64,000 nt of DNA from CAYNVQ01 sp964400735 (GCA_964400735.1 CAYNVQ010000005.1:124001-188000), one strand, 5' to 3'; positions 9,280-19,075 are shown, numbered from the stretch's first letter. Notes: generated by a model from the letters alone, not told the origin. A program made the numbers and translations.

Positions 9280-9308
9280 CTTATAGCACAGCTTCAGGCC
9301 ATAGTCAA
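9280..9308 (-). promoter_or_regulatory. Promoter of the PLP/DUF1611/PP-loop/epimerase operon
   Basis: TTGACT (complement of 9303-9308) and TATAAG (complement of 9280-9285) are spaced by 17 bases on the minus strand, about 25 bases before the start codon at 9255. It is divergent from the kinase promoter, with about 40 bases between the two. Confidence 0.6.
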
Positions 9309-9346
9309 TTTGAGGTGTGCCTTGATGCGAGTCATGATGAGGACGA

Positions 9347-9375
9347 TTGACTTGGGTATTTTTCTCTGATATAAG
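9347..9375 (+). promoter_or_regulatory. Promoter of the kinase-TPR gene
   Basis: TTGACT (9347-9352), a 17-base spacer, then TATAAG (9370-9375). The leader would be about 115 bases long before the ATG at 9499. Confidence 0.5.
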
Positions 9376-9498
9376 GAACTTACAATAAAGACTTGGCGAT
9401 AGGGATGCAGAGGTTCTCGAGTAAAGGAAGGAGCGCCGAATTTTCCGGTATGGAGACAGATCGAAAAAAAGCTCCAGTCTTCTCTAACATCGAATGAA

Positions 9499-11892
9499 AT
9501 GATCGGTAAAAAGGTATCGCACTACAAGATCCTGGAAGAGATCGGGTCTGGAGGGATGGGTGTGGTCTATAAGGCAGAAGATACCAAGTTGATGCGAACC
9601 GTTGCTCTGAAATTCGTCGTTCCCCGAATGCTCAACAAAAGAGAGGATATGCGGCGTTTTATTCGCGAGGCCCAGACGGCGGCGTCCCTCAATCATCCCA
9701 ACATCTGTACCATCTATGAAATCGAGGAAGTGGAAGAGGGCACCTTTATTGCGATGGAATATATCGAAGGCCGAAGCCTGAAGACAATGCTGGAAAAAGG
9801 GCCTTTGAACCTTGATAAAGCTTTAGATTTAGCCATACAGCTTGCAGATGGCCTTCGGGAAGCGCAGGAAAAAGGGATCATCCATAGAGATGTCAAGAGT
9901 TCGAACATCATGGTGACTCCCAAAGGCCAGGCAAAGATCATGGATTTTGGATTGGCTAAGGTCATAAGAGAAGCGAGAATGACAGAGACGGTGAAAATAA
10001 TGGGGACGGTAGCCTATATGTCTCCTGAGCAGGCATCCGGAGAGGCCGTCGATCACCGTTCGGATATCTGGTCCCTTGGCGTTGTCCTTTATGAAATCCT
10101 TTCTGGACAGCTCCCTTTCCAAGGAGAACATGAGCAGCTGGTCTTGTATTCCATCCTCAACAGCTATCATAAGCCGATAACCAGCCTGCAGGAAGATTTC
10201 CCGGTAGAATTGGAGCGGATCATCGATAAATGCTTGGAAAAAGACCCCGGTGAGCGCTATCAGAATGCAGATGATTTGTACGAGGATTTAAGGTGGCTCA
10301 AAAGGGAGACGGAATCCGGCGTCGTTTCGACTTCCCGTCCGACATGGATGAGGGCTCGAAAAAAGAGTTCGCGATTTCTCCTTATACCAGCCGTACTCGG
10401 CCTGGTTATAGCCGTTTTTTTGGCGGGATATTTTCTGTTCGACTGGTTCAACCCAGCCCGATGGTGGAAGACATCGATCGCTGTTTTGCCCATCATCAAT
10501 TTAAATCCCCAAGGAGCAAATGAAGCCATATGCCTGTTAACCACTGACGATATCATATCCAAACTCACCGAATATAGCCCTGATTTAAGGGTAATCCCTT
10601 TTGATACAATGAAAATGTATAAAGATTCGGACAGAAGGAGTATCGAAATAGGGAAGGAACTGGATGTGGAATATGTTCTTGTTTCCCGATTCAGGAGCGA
10701 GGGGGAAAAAATCCAGATAAGATGTGAACTTATCGATGTCAAGACAAACACCAATATCCGCACCATATCGCAAAATTTCGAGCTGGAAGAGATTTTCAAG
10801 ACCCAGGATCGAATTTCACGAGAAATTGTGGATGAATTGGGGGTTCACTTTATCGATAGCGGTTATGTTAGCGCAAAAAAGAGGGAGCCGCAAAATGTAG
10901 ATGCTTACACCTGGTATGCCCAAGGATTGGAGGTCATAGATAATCGGGACCCCTATTCGGACCCTGACGAATGGTTTCCTAAGGCGATAAGAATGATGGA
11001 CGAGGCGTTAAGGCTGGATCCAGACTATGCCTTGGCCCACTGGGGGATGGGGACGGCATGGGAGGCCTATTACGTCGCCAAAGAAGATGAAGAGGCTATC
11101 GAGACTGCCATTAAATATTTTGAACAGGCATATGAATTGAACCCTGGTTTGGCGGAAGCCAATCTCGCTTTAGGATGGGCCCATTTCTATGAAGAAGATT
11201 TGGATAAAGCCGCAGGTAGTTTTAAGCGGGCTCTCGATATTTCTTCCGGCAGCCCTTTGATCAATTGCGATGCGGGAGCGTTCCTGCTGAGCGTGGGACT
11301 CTATCCATCAGCCTTGAAATATTTTGAAAGAGCCATTCTGATCGAACCTTCTTATATCAGGGCTTATGAAATGTATTCCGCATGTAATTGGTATATGGGC
11401 AGATTCCAAGAGGGAGCTGAAGCAATCAAGAAAGCTTTGGATTTGGGAGGCTTTTCTGTCCAGAACAATTTAGAACTGGCGAGGCATCTCATCATGATGA
11501 ATAAGTTCGAAGAGGCCGAAAAGGCTATCCATGAAGCTGAAAAGATATCTCCTTCTTCCACGGAGGTCAATCAACACCGGGCCCTGTTATTCGCCGCTAG
11601 AAAAGAGAGGGAAAAGGCCCTTCAGATAATCAAGAGAGCGGGAATGTCTCACCTCTATTATGTCACCTGCATTTATACCTTTTTGGGAATGAAAGAGGAG
11701 GCGATAAAAAACATTCAGAAGGGTATCGAGGTGGGATTTCAAGAAAATCAGAATTACATGTATACCTACTTGCTCTTAAAGATGAACCCATGTTTTAACA
11801 GTCTAAGGGATGACCCCCGCTTCAGGGAAATGCAGAGAAAGGAAAAAGAGATTTATGATATGAGGCTGACTAAAGCTAAGGATATACTTTAA
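9499..11892 (+). CDS. Membrane Ser/Thr protein kinase with TPR sensor region (797 aa)
   Basis: Residues 10-275 form a Hanks-type kinase. They include the glycine loop GSGGMG (16-21), the VALK lysine (38), the catalytic HRDVKSSN (129-136), DFG (149-151) and an APE-like SPEQ after the activation segment. Everything needed for activity is present. One transmembrane helix lies near 292-312. It is followed by a domain resembling the FlgO/adenylate-cyclase-associated module (TSIAVLPIINL, DIISKLTEYSPDLRVIP) and then by TPR helices from about 480 to 790. The kinase should face the cytoplasm and the TPR part the periplasm. This layout is very common in Acidobacteria-like genomes. No dedicated substrate is adjacent. 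The ribosome site is weak. Confidence 0.9.
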   Translation: MIGKKVSHYKILEEIGSGGMGVVYKAEDTKLMRTVALKFVVPRMLNKREDMRRFIREAQTAASLNHPNICTIYEIEEVEEGTFIAMEYIEGRSLKTMLEKGPLNLDKALDLAIQLADGLREAQEKGIIHRDVKSSNIMVTPKGQAKIMDFGLAKVIREARMTETVKIMGTVAYMSPEQASGEAVDHRSDIWSLGVVLYEILSGQLPFQGEHEQLVLYSILNSYHKPITSLQEDFPVELERIIDKCLEKDPGERYQNADDLYEDLRWLKRETESGVVSTSRPTWMRARKKSSRFLLIPAVLGLVIAVFLAGYFLFDWFNPARWWKTSIAVLPIINLNPQGANEAICLLTTDDIISKLTEYSPDLRVIPFDTMKMYKDSDRRSIEIGKELDVEYVLVSRFRSEGEKIQIRCELIDVKTNTNIRTISQNFELEEIFKTQDRISREIVDELGVHFIDSGYVSAKKREPQNVDAYTWYAQGLEVIDNRDPYSDPDEWFPKAIRMMDEALRLDPDYALAHWGMGTAWEAYYVAKEDEEAIETAIKYFEQAYELNPGLAEANLALGWAHFYEEDLDKAAGSFKRALDISSGSPLINCDAGAFLLSVGLYPSALKYFERAILIEPSYIRAYEMYSACNWYMGRFQEGAEAIKKALDLGGFSVQNNLELARHLIMMNKFEEAEKAIHEAEKISPSSTEVNQHRALLFAARKEREKALQIIKRAGMSHLYYVTCIYTFLGMKEEAIKNIQKGIEVGFQENQNYMYTYLLLKMNPCFNSLRDDPRFREMQRKEKEIYDMRLTKAKDIL

Positions 11893-12271
11893 TGATAAAA
11901 TCGACTTTCCTTCCTTGATGGCTTTTGGAGAGGAAAGATAGATTCACAAGTTTTAAGAAAAAAAGAGCGGAAGGAGGGAGAGATCATTAAAAACGATGAC
12001 TATCCCGCAACTATGGCGTTAATACACAGGCATAATTATCCCTGGGACGGATGATAAAAAAATGGTTTTTGCCACATATATACAAAACCCAGGAGGGTAA
12101 TGGAGATTTGAGATAAAATCGAACAACGAATCCATGATTTTTTGTATCAAGGGTAGTTTTAACCTAAAAATACAATCCTGATTACCCAATCGAATCGTTA
12201 GAAATGGATTTGATCTGAGGGAGTAGTACTCTATCTGGGTGAGAGAAAATTTCCGTCCAAAGGAGAGATAC
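11893..12271. other. Intergenic gap, nothing recognised
   Basis: About 380 bases, AT-rich in places, between two plus-strand genes. I find no tRNA, clear hairpin terminator or credible ORF. The ribosome site AAAGGAGAG of the next gene lies at its right end. Confidence 0.5.
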
Positions 12272-13642
12272 ATGAAAGAATTCGACGTGATCGTTATCGG
12301 TTCGGGATCGGCCAGCAGCATAGCCGACCAGGCGCTTGCCCAAAATTTAAAAGTGGCGTTGGTGGATAGAGGCCCCCTGGGAGGAACATGTTTGAATGTG
12401 GGATGTATCCCCTCCAAGATGCTGATTTTTCCGGCAGACCGGATAGTGGAGATTCAAGAGGCCAAGAAACTGGGGATTGAAGCCGAGATAAAGCAGGTCA
12501 ATTTCAAGGCCATCATGGAACGGACAAGAAACTACGTGTCGGAACAACAGAGCCATATTCGGAAGGGAATCGAAAATGCTCCGCAACTGGATTTTTATGA
12601 GTCAACGGCCCATTTTGTGGATGATTTTACCTTGGACGTAGGCGGGGAAAAAATCAGAGGGAAAAAAATCTATATCGCCTCCGGGGCGAGGCCATTGATT
12701 CCTGCGGTCAAGGGGATCGAAGCGATCGATTATCTAACCAACGATAATGTGTTTTCGCTTCAAGAACGACCGGAAAGCTTGATCATCATAGGAGGAGGAT
12801 ATATCGCCACTGAATTCGCCCATTTTTTTGCAGCCATGGGTTCGAAGGTTACGATCTTGCAACGGGGAAAACGGCTTATCAAGGAAGAAGAGCCCGAAAT
12901 AAGCGATTTGCTCAAACGAAAGCTGCAGGAGAGAATGTCGATCCACACGGATACCGAAGCCCTCGAGGCTAAACTGGAAAATGGGAGCTGCCGCATAATC
13001 GCCAAAAGCGTAATAACAGGGGAGTTACAGGAATTTGCAGCCAAAAGGGTGCTGGTCGGATCCGGCAGAATGTCGAATGCCGACCTGCTCAAAACGGAAA
13101 ACACAGGCGTGGCCACCGACGAAAAGGGTTACATTCAGATCGATGAATATTTTGAAACCACGCGAAAAAATATCTGGGCCTTAGGAGATGCCATCGGGAA
13201 GAAGATGTTCAGGCATGCAGCTAACAGAGAGGCCGATCTAGTCTGGCACAACAGTATGCATGGGGGGAAGGAAAAAATCGATTTCAACACGATTCCCCAT
13301 GCTGTGTTCACCTACCCTCAGATTGCGTCGGTAGGAATGGGCGAGGCCGAAGCGAAAAATGTGCATGAAATTTTGGTGGGAAAATCTGTCTATTCAGAGG
13401 TAGCCAAAGGCGTGGCCATGAGGGAGGATGAATGCTTTGCCAAAGCCATCGTCGAAAAAAAAACTTGGAAAATACTCGGATTCCATATTATCGGACCCTA
13501 TGCGCCTATTCTGATCCAGGAGGTTGTCGACGCCATGGCGACAGCGGGAACAGTGATGCCCCTGATCAGTGGGATGCGCATTCATCCGGCATTGCCTGAG
13601 ATTATCCTGGATACCTTAAGAAATCTTCATGAACCTGATTAG
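12272..13642 (+). CDS. FAD-dependent pyridine nucleotide-disulfide oxidoreductase, dihydrolipoyl dehydrogenase-like
   Basis: A 456-aa class I disulfide reductase. The FAD-binding VIVIGSGSAS is followed by the redox pair GGTCLNVGCIPSKML. The NAD(P)-binding stretch is IIIGGGYIATEF, the second FAD motif is NIWALGDAIG, and the C-terminal dimerisation domain ends with MRIHPALPEIILD, supplying the catalytic His. Family members reduce lipoamide, glutathione-like thiols or mercury. No 2-oxoacid dehydrogenase genes are adjacent, so the dihydrolipoyl dehydrogenase label is family-level only. I chose the ATG at 12272 over the GTG 33 bases earlier because AAAGGAGAG precedes it at good spacing. Confidence 0.85.
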   Translation: MKEFDVIVIGSGSASSIADQALAQNLKVALVDRGPLGGTCLNVGCIPSKMLIFPADRIVEIQEAKKLGIEAEIKQVNFKAIMERTRNYVSEQQSHIRKGIENAPQLDFYESTAHFVDDFTLDVGGEKIRGKKIYIASGARPLIPAVKGIEAIDYLTNDNVFSLQERPESLIIIGGGYIATEFAHFFAAMGSKVTILQRGKRLIKEEEPEISDLLKRKLQERMSIHTDTEALEAKLENGSCRIIAKSVITGELQEFAAKRVLVGSGRMSNADLLKTENTGVATDEKGYIQIDEYFETTRKNIWALGDAIGKKMFRHAANREADLVWHNSMHGGKEKIDFNTIPHAVFTYPQIASVGMGEAEAKNVHEILVGKSVYSEVAKGVAMREDECFAKAIVEKKTWKILGFHIIGPYAPILIQEVVDAMATAGTVMPLISGMRIHPALPEIILDTLRNLHEPD

Positions 13643-13744
13643 ACGGTTCGATTTTTATTATTAAGGCCTGGGATTTGCATGCTTTTCCATCAGCCCGCCG
13701 ATTTCCCCCCTGGTTTCATGGAGGGAAAACTGTTTTTTTATTCC

Positions 13745-13820
13745 TGCCTATAAAGCTTGCTTTCCATACCCGCCAGACTTGAACGGATTCCCAACCAGCC
13801 CGCCTGAGTTTAAAAAAATC
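13745..13820 (+). repeat. Degenerate dispersed repeat, copy A
   Basis: The stretch beginning CTGCC and holding TAAAGCTTGCTTTCCAT (17 identical bases) aligns with 63759-63830. Beyond the core the two copies differ mostly by transitions (C/T and A/G) while CTTGAA, TGG/CGG and AAC stay aligned. No coding content is visible in either copy. Confidence 0.45.
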
Positions 13821-13854
13821 TGTAAATGAGGATGTTTACCGAAAGGCGCAAGAA

Positions 13855-13884
13855 TTGACTGAATTTCTATGAATTCTTTAAAAT
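13855..13884 (+). promoter_or_regulatory. Promoter of the di-haem peroxidase gene
   Basis: TTGACT (13855-13860), an 18-base spacer, then TAAAAT (13879-13884). It lies about 38 bases before the ATG at 13923, which has GGGAGGA as ribosome site. Confidence 0.45.
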
Positions 13885-13922
13885 AGGTAATCTTCATAAA
13901 TATTCTGTTCAGGGAGGAAGAC

Positions 13923-15233
13923 ATGGACAAGAGATCCGTCCTTAAGGTTGTTCCTTTGATTGTATCCTTATTATTCTTATTCCTCATCGATGGGGAAGGG
14001 AAGGCTGGCGCCAGATCTGAGATAAAGGTTGAATCCGGCAACAGCAAAGTCATTGAAGCCATTTGGGAGGAGACAAGCCAGCTCACCCCGATAGAAGAGC
14101 TGGGGAAGAGATTATTTTTCGATGTTAATCTCAGCGAACCGATGGGGCAATCCTGTGCTGTTTGCCATGGTCCGGCTGCGGGTTGGTCGGGGCCGGACTC
14201 GGCCCTCAATAAAGAGGGATCAGTCTATGAGGGGGCCTTGAAGGGGCGGTTCGGCAACCGAAAACCACCCACTGCGGCATATGCTGGAGACAGCCCAGTG
14301 CTTCACTTGAATGAAGAAGGAAATTTTGTGGGCGGCATGTTTTGGGACGGACGTGCTTCGGGTGATGTCTTGGGAGATCCCCTTGCCGAACAAGCCATGG
14401 GGCCCTTTCTCAATCCTCTCGAACAGAACCTGCCGGATAAGCATCGGTTAGTCCAAAAAGTCTTCGAGGCAGATTATGCAGAACTTTTCAGGAGAGTTTG
14501 GGGGCCTGGATCCTTGGATACGAAAAAAGATATCGATGGCACATTCGAGAGGATTGCCCGATCCATCGCAGCCTTTGAAAGGTCCGTAGAAGTCAATCCA
14601 TTCAATTCGAAATTCGACGATTTCTGGCGCGCGGCACGATCGAAAGGTCTGGATGTTGCCACCATCGATGAGGATAACTTGGCAAAATTCAAGGATCTGG
14701 GTTTAGATGAAGAAGAACTCAGAGGCCTTATGCTGTTCAATACCCAGGCATTATGCTCGGCCTGTCATGTAATGACCTCGGAGAACGGCAAACCCCCCTT
14801 GTTCACAGATTTCACCTACGATAATTTGGGTGTTCCCAAAAATCCGGAAAATCCGTTTTACAGCATAGACAAGAAATGGAATCCCGACGGTAAGGATTGG
14901 GTAGATAAAGGTTTAGGCGGTTATTTGGAAGGGACGGAAAGATACGCCAAATACGCGGCAGAAAATTATGGCAAACATAAGGTTCCGACTTTGCGCAACG
15001 TCGATCTCAGTCCGAGCGATGGATTTGTCAAAGCCTTCATGCATAATGGAGTCTTCAAGACACTCAAGGAGGTAGTGAACTTTTATAATACACGGGATAA
15101 GCAGGGATCCAGCTGGCCTCCTCCGGAAGTGGCAGAAAATGTCAACGAGGAAGAACTGGGAGAACTCGGCTTGACTCCTGCGGAAGAGGAGGCCATTGTT
15201 CTCTTCATGAAGACTCTGTCGGATAGACGGTAA
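13923..15233 (+). CDS. Di-haem cytochrome c peroxidase family protein (436 aa)
   Basis: A signal peptide (1-30) leads into a protein with two c-type haem sites, CAVCH (78-82) and CSACH (278-282). Surrounding motifs are those of the CcpA/MauG family: GKRLFFDVNLS, FGNRKPPTAAY, FWDGRA, KVPTLRNVDLS and FMHNGVF. These are periplasmic enzymes that reduce hydrogen peroxide using electrons from small cytochromes, or oxidise protein side chains in MauG-like cases. The length is slightly above the usual 330-400 because of an insert around residues 235-270. It stands alone under its own promoter. A separate cytochrome cluster lies at 49-52 kb. Confidence 0.9.
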   Translation: MDKRSVLKVVPLIVSLLFLFLIDGEGKAGARSEIKVESGNSKVIEAIWEETSQLTPIEELGKRLFFDVNLSEPMGQSCAVCHGPAAGWSGPDSALNKEGSVYEGALKGRFGNRKPPTAAYAGDSPVLHLNEEGNFVGGMFWDGRASGDVLGDPLAEQAMGPFLNPLEQNLPDKHRLVQKVFEADYAELFRRVWGPGSLDTKKDIDGTFERIARSIAAFERSVEVNPFNSKFDDFWRAARSKGLDVATIDEDNLAKFKDLGLDEEELRGLMLFNTQALCSACHVMTSENGKPPLFTDFTYDNLGVPKNPENPFYSIDKKWNPDGKDWVDKGLGGYLEGTERYAKYAAENYGKHKVPTLRNVDLSPSDGFVKAFMHNGVFKTLKEVVNFYNTRDKQGSSWPPPEVAENVNEEELGELGLTPAEEEAIVLFMKTLSDRR

Positions 15234-15268
15234 AAAGACGATTCTTTGTCAATGCAGCCGTCATTTAA

Positions 15269-15300
15269 GGAGGATTCTGTGCCCATAAAAAGGATCCTCC
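15269..15300. terminator. Hairpin between convergent genes
   Basis: GGAGGAT (15269-15275) pairs with ATCCTCC (15294-15300) across an 18-base loop, between the end of the peroxidase gene and the end of the GH38 gene. There is no clear T-run on either side, so a terminator role is only tentative. Confidence 0.3.
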
Positions 15301-15303
15301 ACT

Positions 15304-18033
15304 CTAGTCGGATTCGATCTTGAAGAACCTGGATTCCCAGGCCTGCATTTTGATTTTTTGAGGGATGTCTCCGATTACCTTTTCCAGGACATCGACTTCC
15401 TTTATGGTTATCGTGTTCTGGGGGATGAAAGGAAAGGATAGGGAAAAATCGGCCGGCCTTCCCTCTGTCTCTCGAAGATGCAGGATGATTCCCTTCTTGT
15501 CCGATGCAGGCTTCGCGCTGACCAGAAGAATGTTGTCAGCATCTATCTGAATGAGCGATCGTTCCAGAGGATTATCCGAAGCTTTGCCGGAAGGGAACAC
15601 GCGGCCCAGGAGAGGGATGCTCGAACTCCATCCCATCCTGGTAGCTGAGGTATGGGAGGTGTCCTCCCCAGAGGATAGAAAATAGCTCCACTTGAATTCT
15701 CCCTCCTGGCTGGCTCTGAAGTTCGTCACCCAATAATTATTCATCACCCAGGAAAACACGTGCGGTTTTTCAACTCGGGCTATGTATCGAAATTTTCCTA
15801 AATTTAGGTCACCGAACTGGACAAGTGGCACCTCGCAACTGCCCAGGGTGATCTGACCTTCCGGGCTTCGAAGTATCATATAGCGTTGAACGGTGTGCCA
15901 GTCTGAGGATGTCCCTTCCAGCTGATTCTTGCCGGGAGAGACAAGGCCGCCATGGGCCTCGTAAAGAATCTTGGCCTGGGGCAAATTAAAAGGAAAGGCG
16001 ATGTAGATGGCTTCGGGGTCGGTGGTGCCTTTTTTGATGAGGGAATAGTGAAGCTCGATCCTTTTATCTTGATGAAAAAGGCGGATCTCACAGTGGACAA
16101 AAGTATTTTCTTCTGCGGTCGGGGTTTCGCCGGTCAGAGAAAGGCTCTTCCAGATGGGGCCATCGATTCCTCCCTGGATGGAAACGTTTTCCAGGGACTC
16201 TCTTCGTACGCTGACCAAATGGAATTGCTCGAGCTGGTTTCGATTGGATATCCCCTCGTGAATGAATTGACCCAACTGCCAAGGACTCTTCCTATCGATA
16301 AGTTCTATTCCCCACTGCTTATCCAACAGGCTGGAGATGGCCCCTGTTCTTCCATCTATGTTCAGTCTGTAGTGGTCGTTTTCCAATATCGAATCTTCAG
16401 CGTGGATTCTTTGAGCAGAACTGGCCGGGCTTTCCAGAAGTTCTATGCGATAGACCTTGTATCCCATCGGAGGGATATCCTCGGCCCGGATATACCAGTA
16501 GGTTCCGTCTGCCCGGCTCTGCGAAGCCTGGACTCGGATTTCCTCTCCGTTTTGATCCACAAGACGAAAGGCCTGTTCCGGTGGAAGAATTTCATGGTCG
16601 ATGTAAACCTCTACAAGACCCGAACGGGACCAATTCAGAGTGTTGAACACAGCTATTGTCGGTACATCTTTCCTGGGAATGTGAGGTTGGATGAGTCCCA
16701 GCGCTGCTTCCTGGAGGAGACGCAGGTCTTTGGCTGCTTCCCAGACATAGGCGGATTTTTCAGCCCATTGCACCACACTGTTGGTGACCAAAGGCTCGCG
16801 GATGCTCTCTGCTGCCCCCATAGTGTGTTCGTCCCAGAAAAGAAGGGCATCGTAGATTTTGTGCATCCTTTGCATAATAGAGGAGGGAATAGTCATCCCC
16901 AATAACTTTGCCATGGAGAGCAGGCCTTGAGTAGCGATAAGGCGATTTTGTGTTTTCCGCGCAACAGCTGTCTCCAATGCCGCTGATCCGAAACCGTCGG
17001 ACCACCAATCCGGCCACGCTGCGCGATAAACAGGAAGCTCATCCCCTTTTCTGATCTTGAGATATTCAGGGAATTCGCAGGCAATAGCGCTCCTCAACTT
17101 GGGCCATTCGTATTTTTCATTCCAGCGTTTGATCATTTCGCAGCCTACTGTCGAAGGCGGGGCGTTATCCGTATAGTAACCGGAATACTGAACGGCGATC
17201 CTGTCGTGCGGGTATTCGTGTGACTCGAGGCCCTTCAGATATCCCATCAACTCCCGTTCTATGCTCTCGAACCTTCCCGTATGGATGCCCCAGAAATTCC
17301 CGGTCATATAATGATCGGCTCGGAAGGCCAAAATCCTTTTTCCGGAAGGAGATTCCCACCAGAAAGCGGTCGGTTTGTCGAAAGGAATACGGGCTCTGTG
17401 ACCGTGCTGTCCCATGATCAGGTATTCAATCTCTGTGAGTGGAAAATAATCTGCCAAGCACCAGGCGATGCCGTTGACGTCGTTTTGCATGGCGGTTTTT
17501 ACGGGAAGCCCGAAGTCCTTGAACTTCTTAATCGGCCGTAGGGCAGCCACGTACATATTCTCATCGGCGATCTCGGACATATTGAAGGGCATGCCTGTGA
17601 GTTCTATCCTTCCTTCCTGGATCCGTCGTTTAAGCCGCTCTATCTGGGCAGGAGGACGGCTTTCCAGGTATTGATCCACAGCCCAAGCCGCCTCACAAGT
17701 CCAGCGGAACCGGGCATCATCCGGGTATTCATCCGTTAGGTCACAAAAATCCAAAGCATAGTCGATGAAGCGGAGATGCTCCGGCAGTATCTCGGACTGG
17801 GGTCTGGTGTAGCCGATGTCGGTATGCGTGTGCTGGATCAGGTAGATAAACCATCTTTTTACGGGATTCAGGATAAAATTTCTAACGATGGGTTTCCGGC
17901 CGTTCATTCGGATGGCGAGGGATTGTTCTGTTTTTCGAAAGACTTCGGGAAAGGAGGCTTCTATCCGGTTAAAACCGTAGTTGATTTTCTGGGTTATCGG
18001 CGGCATACCTGGGGCCGATATTGTTGTGTCCAC
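15304..18033 (-). pseudogene. GH38 alpha-mannosidase-like catalytic part, downstream of an in-frame TAG
   Basis: From the GTG at 18033 this reads as 909 aa. Residues 58-75 contain the GH38 start motif QHTHTDIGYT with the metal ligands His and Asp. ND in QNDVNG (about 184-185) probably holds the catalytic Asp. The C-terminal half has the beta-rich architecture of the family. The same frame stays open upstream of the GTG for 24 more codons, until the TAG that ends the 18106-18711 ORF. Those codons encode QPVDVQIIHLGEPV, the natural beginning of the domain. Signal peptide, N-terminal domain and catalytic part therefore appear to be one protein of about 1135 aa interrupted by a single amber codon. 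If translated from GTG alone it would be cytoplasmic and lack the domain start. Confidence 0.7.
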
Positions 18034-18105
18034 AGGTTCGCCCAGATGGATGATCTGAACATCTACAGGCTGAAAAAAGTTTATGCCCCGCCGAATAAGG
18101 ACTTG

Positions 18106-18711
18106 CTAGGGGACAATTTCTATTCCTTCTTCAACTGGGCTCTGAAAGGTCATGTACCACACTCGGCTGTCGGCTGTTTCTCCCACTACCTTGAGAGTTA
18201 GCGTTTTCCCGAGCCTCAGATACGCTGTCGGAATCCGTATACAGGCATATCCGAACACATCGTCGTGACGGTCGATAAATGTCACTCGGAACTGTAACTC
18301 CGCTCCATGGGCTCCTTTAATCGTCCATTCTGAGCAGGAACTCGTTTCAGGGTTGGAAAAACGGAAATATTTCTCTCCATCGATGAATAGATCATAACAG
18401 TGCGATTGGGTATCCACATCCATACCGAAAATCCAGATGAAGCTCGCGAAATTTCCAGAGAATTCAGGGGGGATAGTCTCTGTCTCCCATTCTATATAGT
18501 CTTCTGCATTTAGAGATCGGACAAGGAGTGCCTTGGTGACATCAGGTTGAGGAGAATGATAGTCGATGGTTCCGCCCCGGAGAGACTTCTGGTATCCTTG
18601 GAGCCACTCCGTTTCGGATGTTCGGCAGAAAAGGGAAGAGGAAAGAACGATCCCCGAAAAGACCAAAATCAATAAAATACTCATCCCGTTTGTGTTTTTT
18701 GTTTTTCTCAT
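18106..18711 (-). pseudogene. Exported N-terminal beta-sandwich part of the interrupted GH38 protein
   Basis: 201 aa. A signal peptide (about residues 8-28, ILLILVFSGIVLSSSLF, possibly a lipoprotein at the LFC cysteine) is followed by a carbohydrate-binding-like beta sandwich (VRSLNAEDYIEWETE, FIWIFGMDV, LFIDGEKYF, LRLGKTLTLKVVGE). It ends at a TAG exactly in frame with the GH38 ORF downstream (75 bases between the TAG and the GTG at 18033), with no other stop between. In exported GH38 proteins such a domain normally precedes the catalytic domain. Either the gene is a recent nonsense pseudogene, the two parts are made separately, or the base is an assembly error. The promoter is at 18720-18749 and there is no ribosome site before the ATG. 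Confidence 0.65.
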
Positions 18712-18719
18712 CGTAGGGT

Positions 18720-18749
18720 ATTGTAAAAAGAATGTTACCTAAACTTCAA
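18720..18749 (-). promoter_or_regulatory. Promoter very close to the ATG of the GH38 5' part
   Basis: TTGAAG (complement of 18744-18749), an 18-base spacer, then TACAAT (complement of 18720-18725). A start of transcription 6-8 bases further on would fall within 1-5 bases of the ATG at 18711, implying a leaderless or nearly leaderless mRNA. No Shine-Dalgarno sequence is present. Confidence 0.4.
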
Positions 18750-19075
18750 CTTGAAAATTCTCTCCGAGGGGCCGAATTTTCATAAACTGATGGTTGGGAA
18801 AGAGCAAGAAGATTGTAGATTAAGTCGTCATCCGAGGAGTTAAAAGACGAAAAAACCTCGAGATCTATTTTTTATGGATTCGTTGTGATCGAACACTCAC
18901 CTAGGACCTATGCAAGCGAGATGACTTCGCTGTTACTGGCTGTGGAATTTTTCATCTTCTAAGAGATAATTCAAATCTTGAAATTGTCAAAAAAAGCGAT
19001 AAATAGTAAAAAATTTTTACAAATGAATGATAAGGTAATGAAAAACACTCAGCGGAAATTATCGAATATCCGCTT
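18750..19075. other. AT-rich gap, nothing recognised
   Basis: About 325 bases upstream of the GH38 5' part and downstream of the small minus-strand gene. I see no RNA gene or ORF worth calling. Confidence 0.45.

Noticed and set aside
15952..16905. 317-aa plus-strand ORF
   Set aside because: It lies fully opposite the GH38 gene, has no ribosome site and no recognisable fold; a shadow of the opposite strand.
18106..18108. In-frame TAG in the GH38 gene read as pyrrolysine, prompted by the MttB-family gene nearby
   Set aside because: Pyrrolysine is known in methylamine methyltransferases and a few others, not GH38; the MttB homologue here has no amber codon, no pyl genes are visible, and TAG ends other genes normally.
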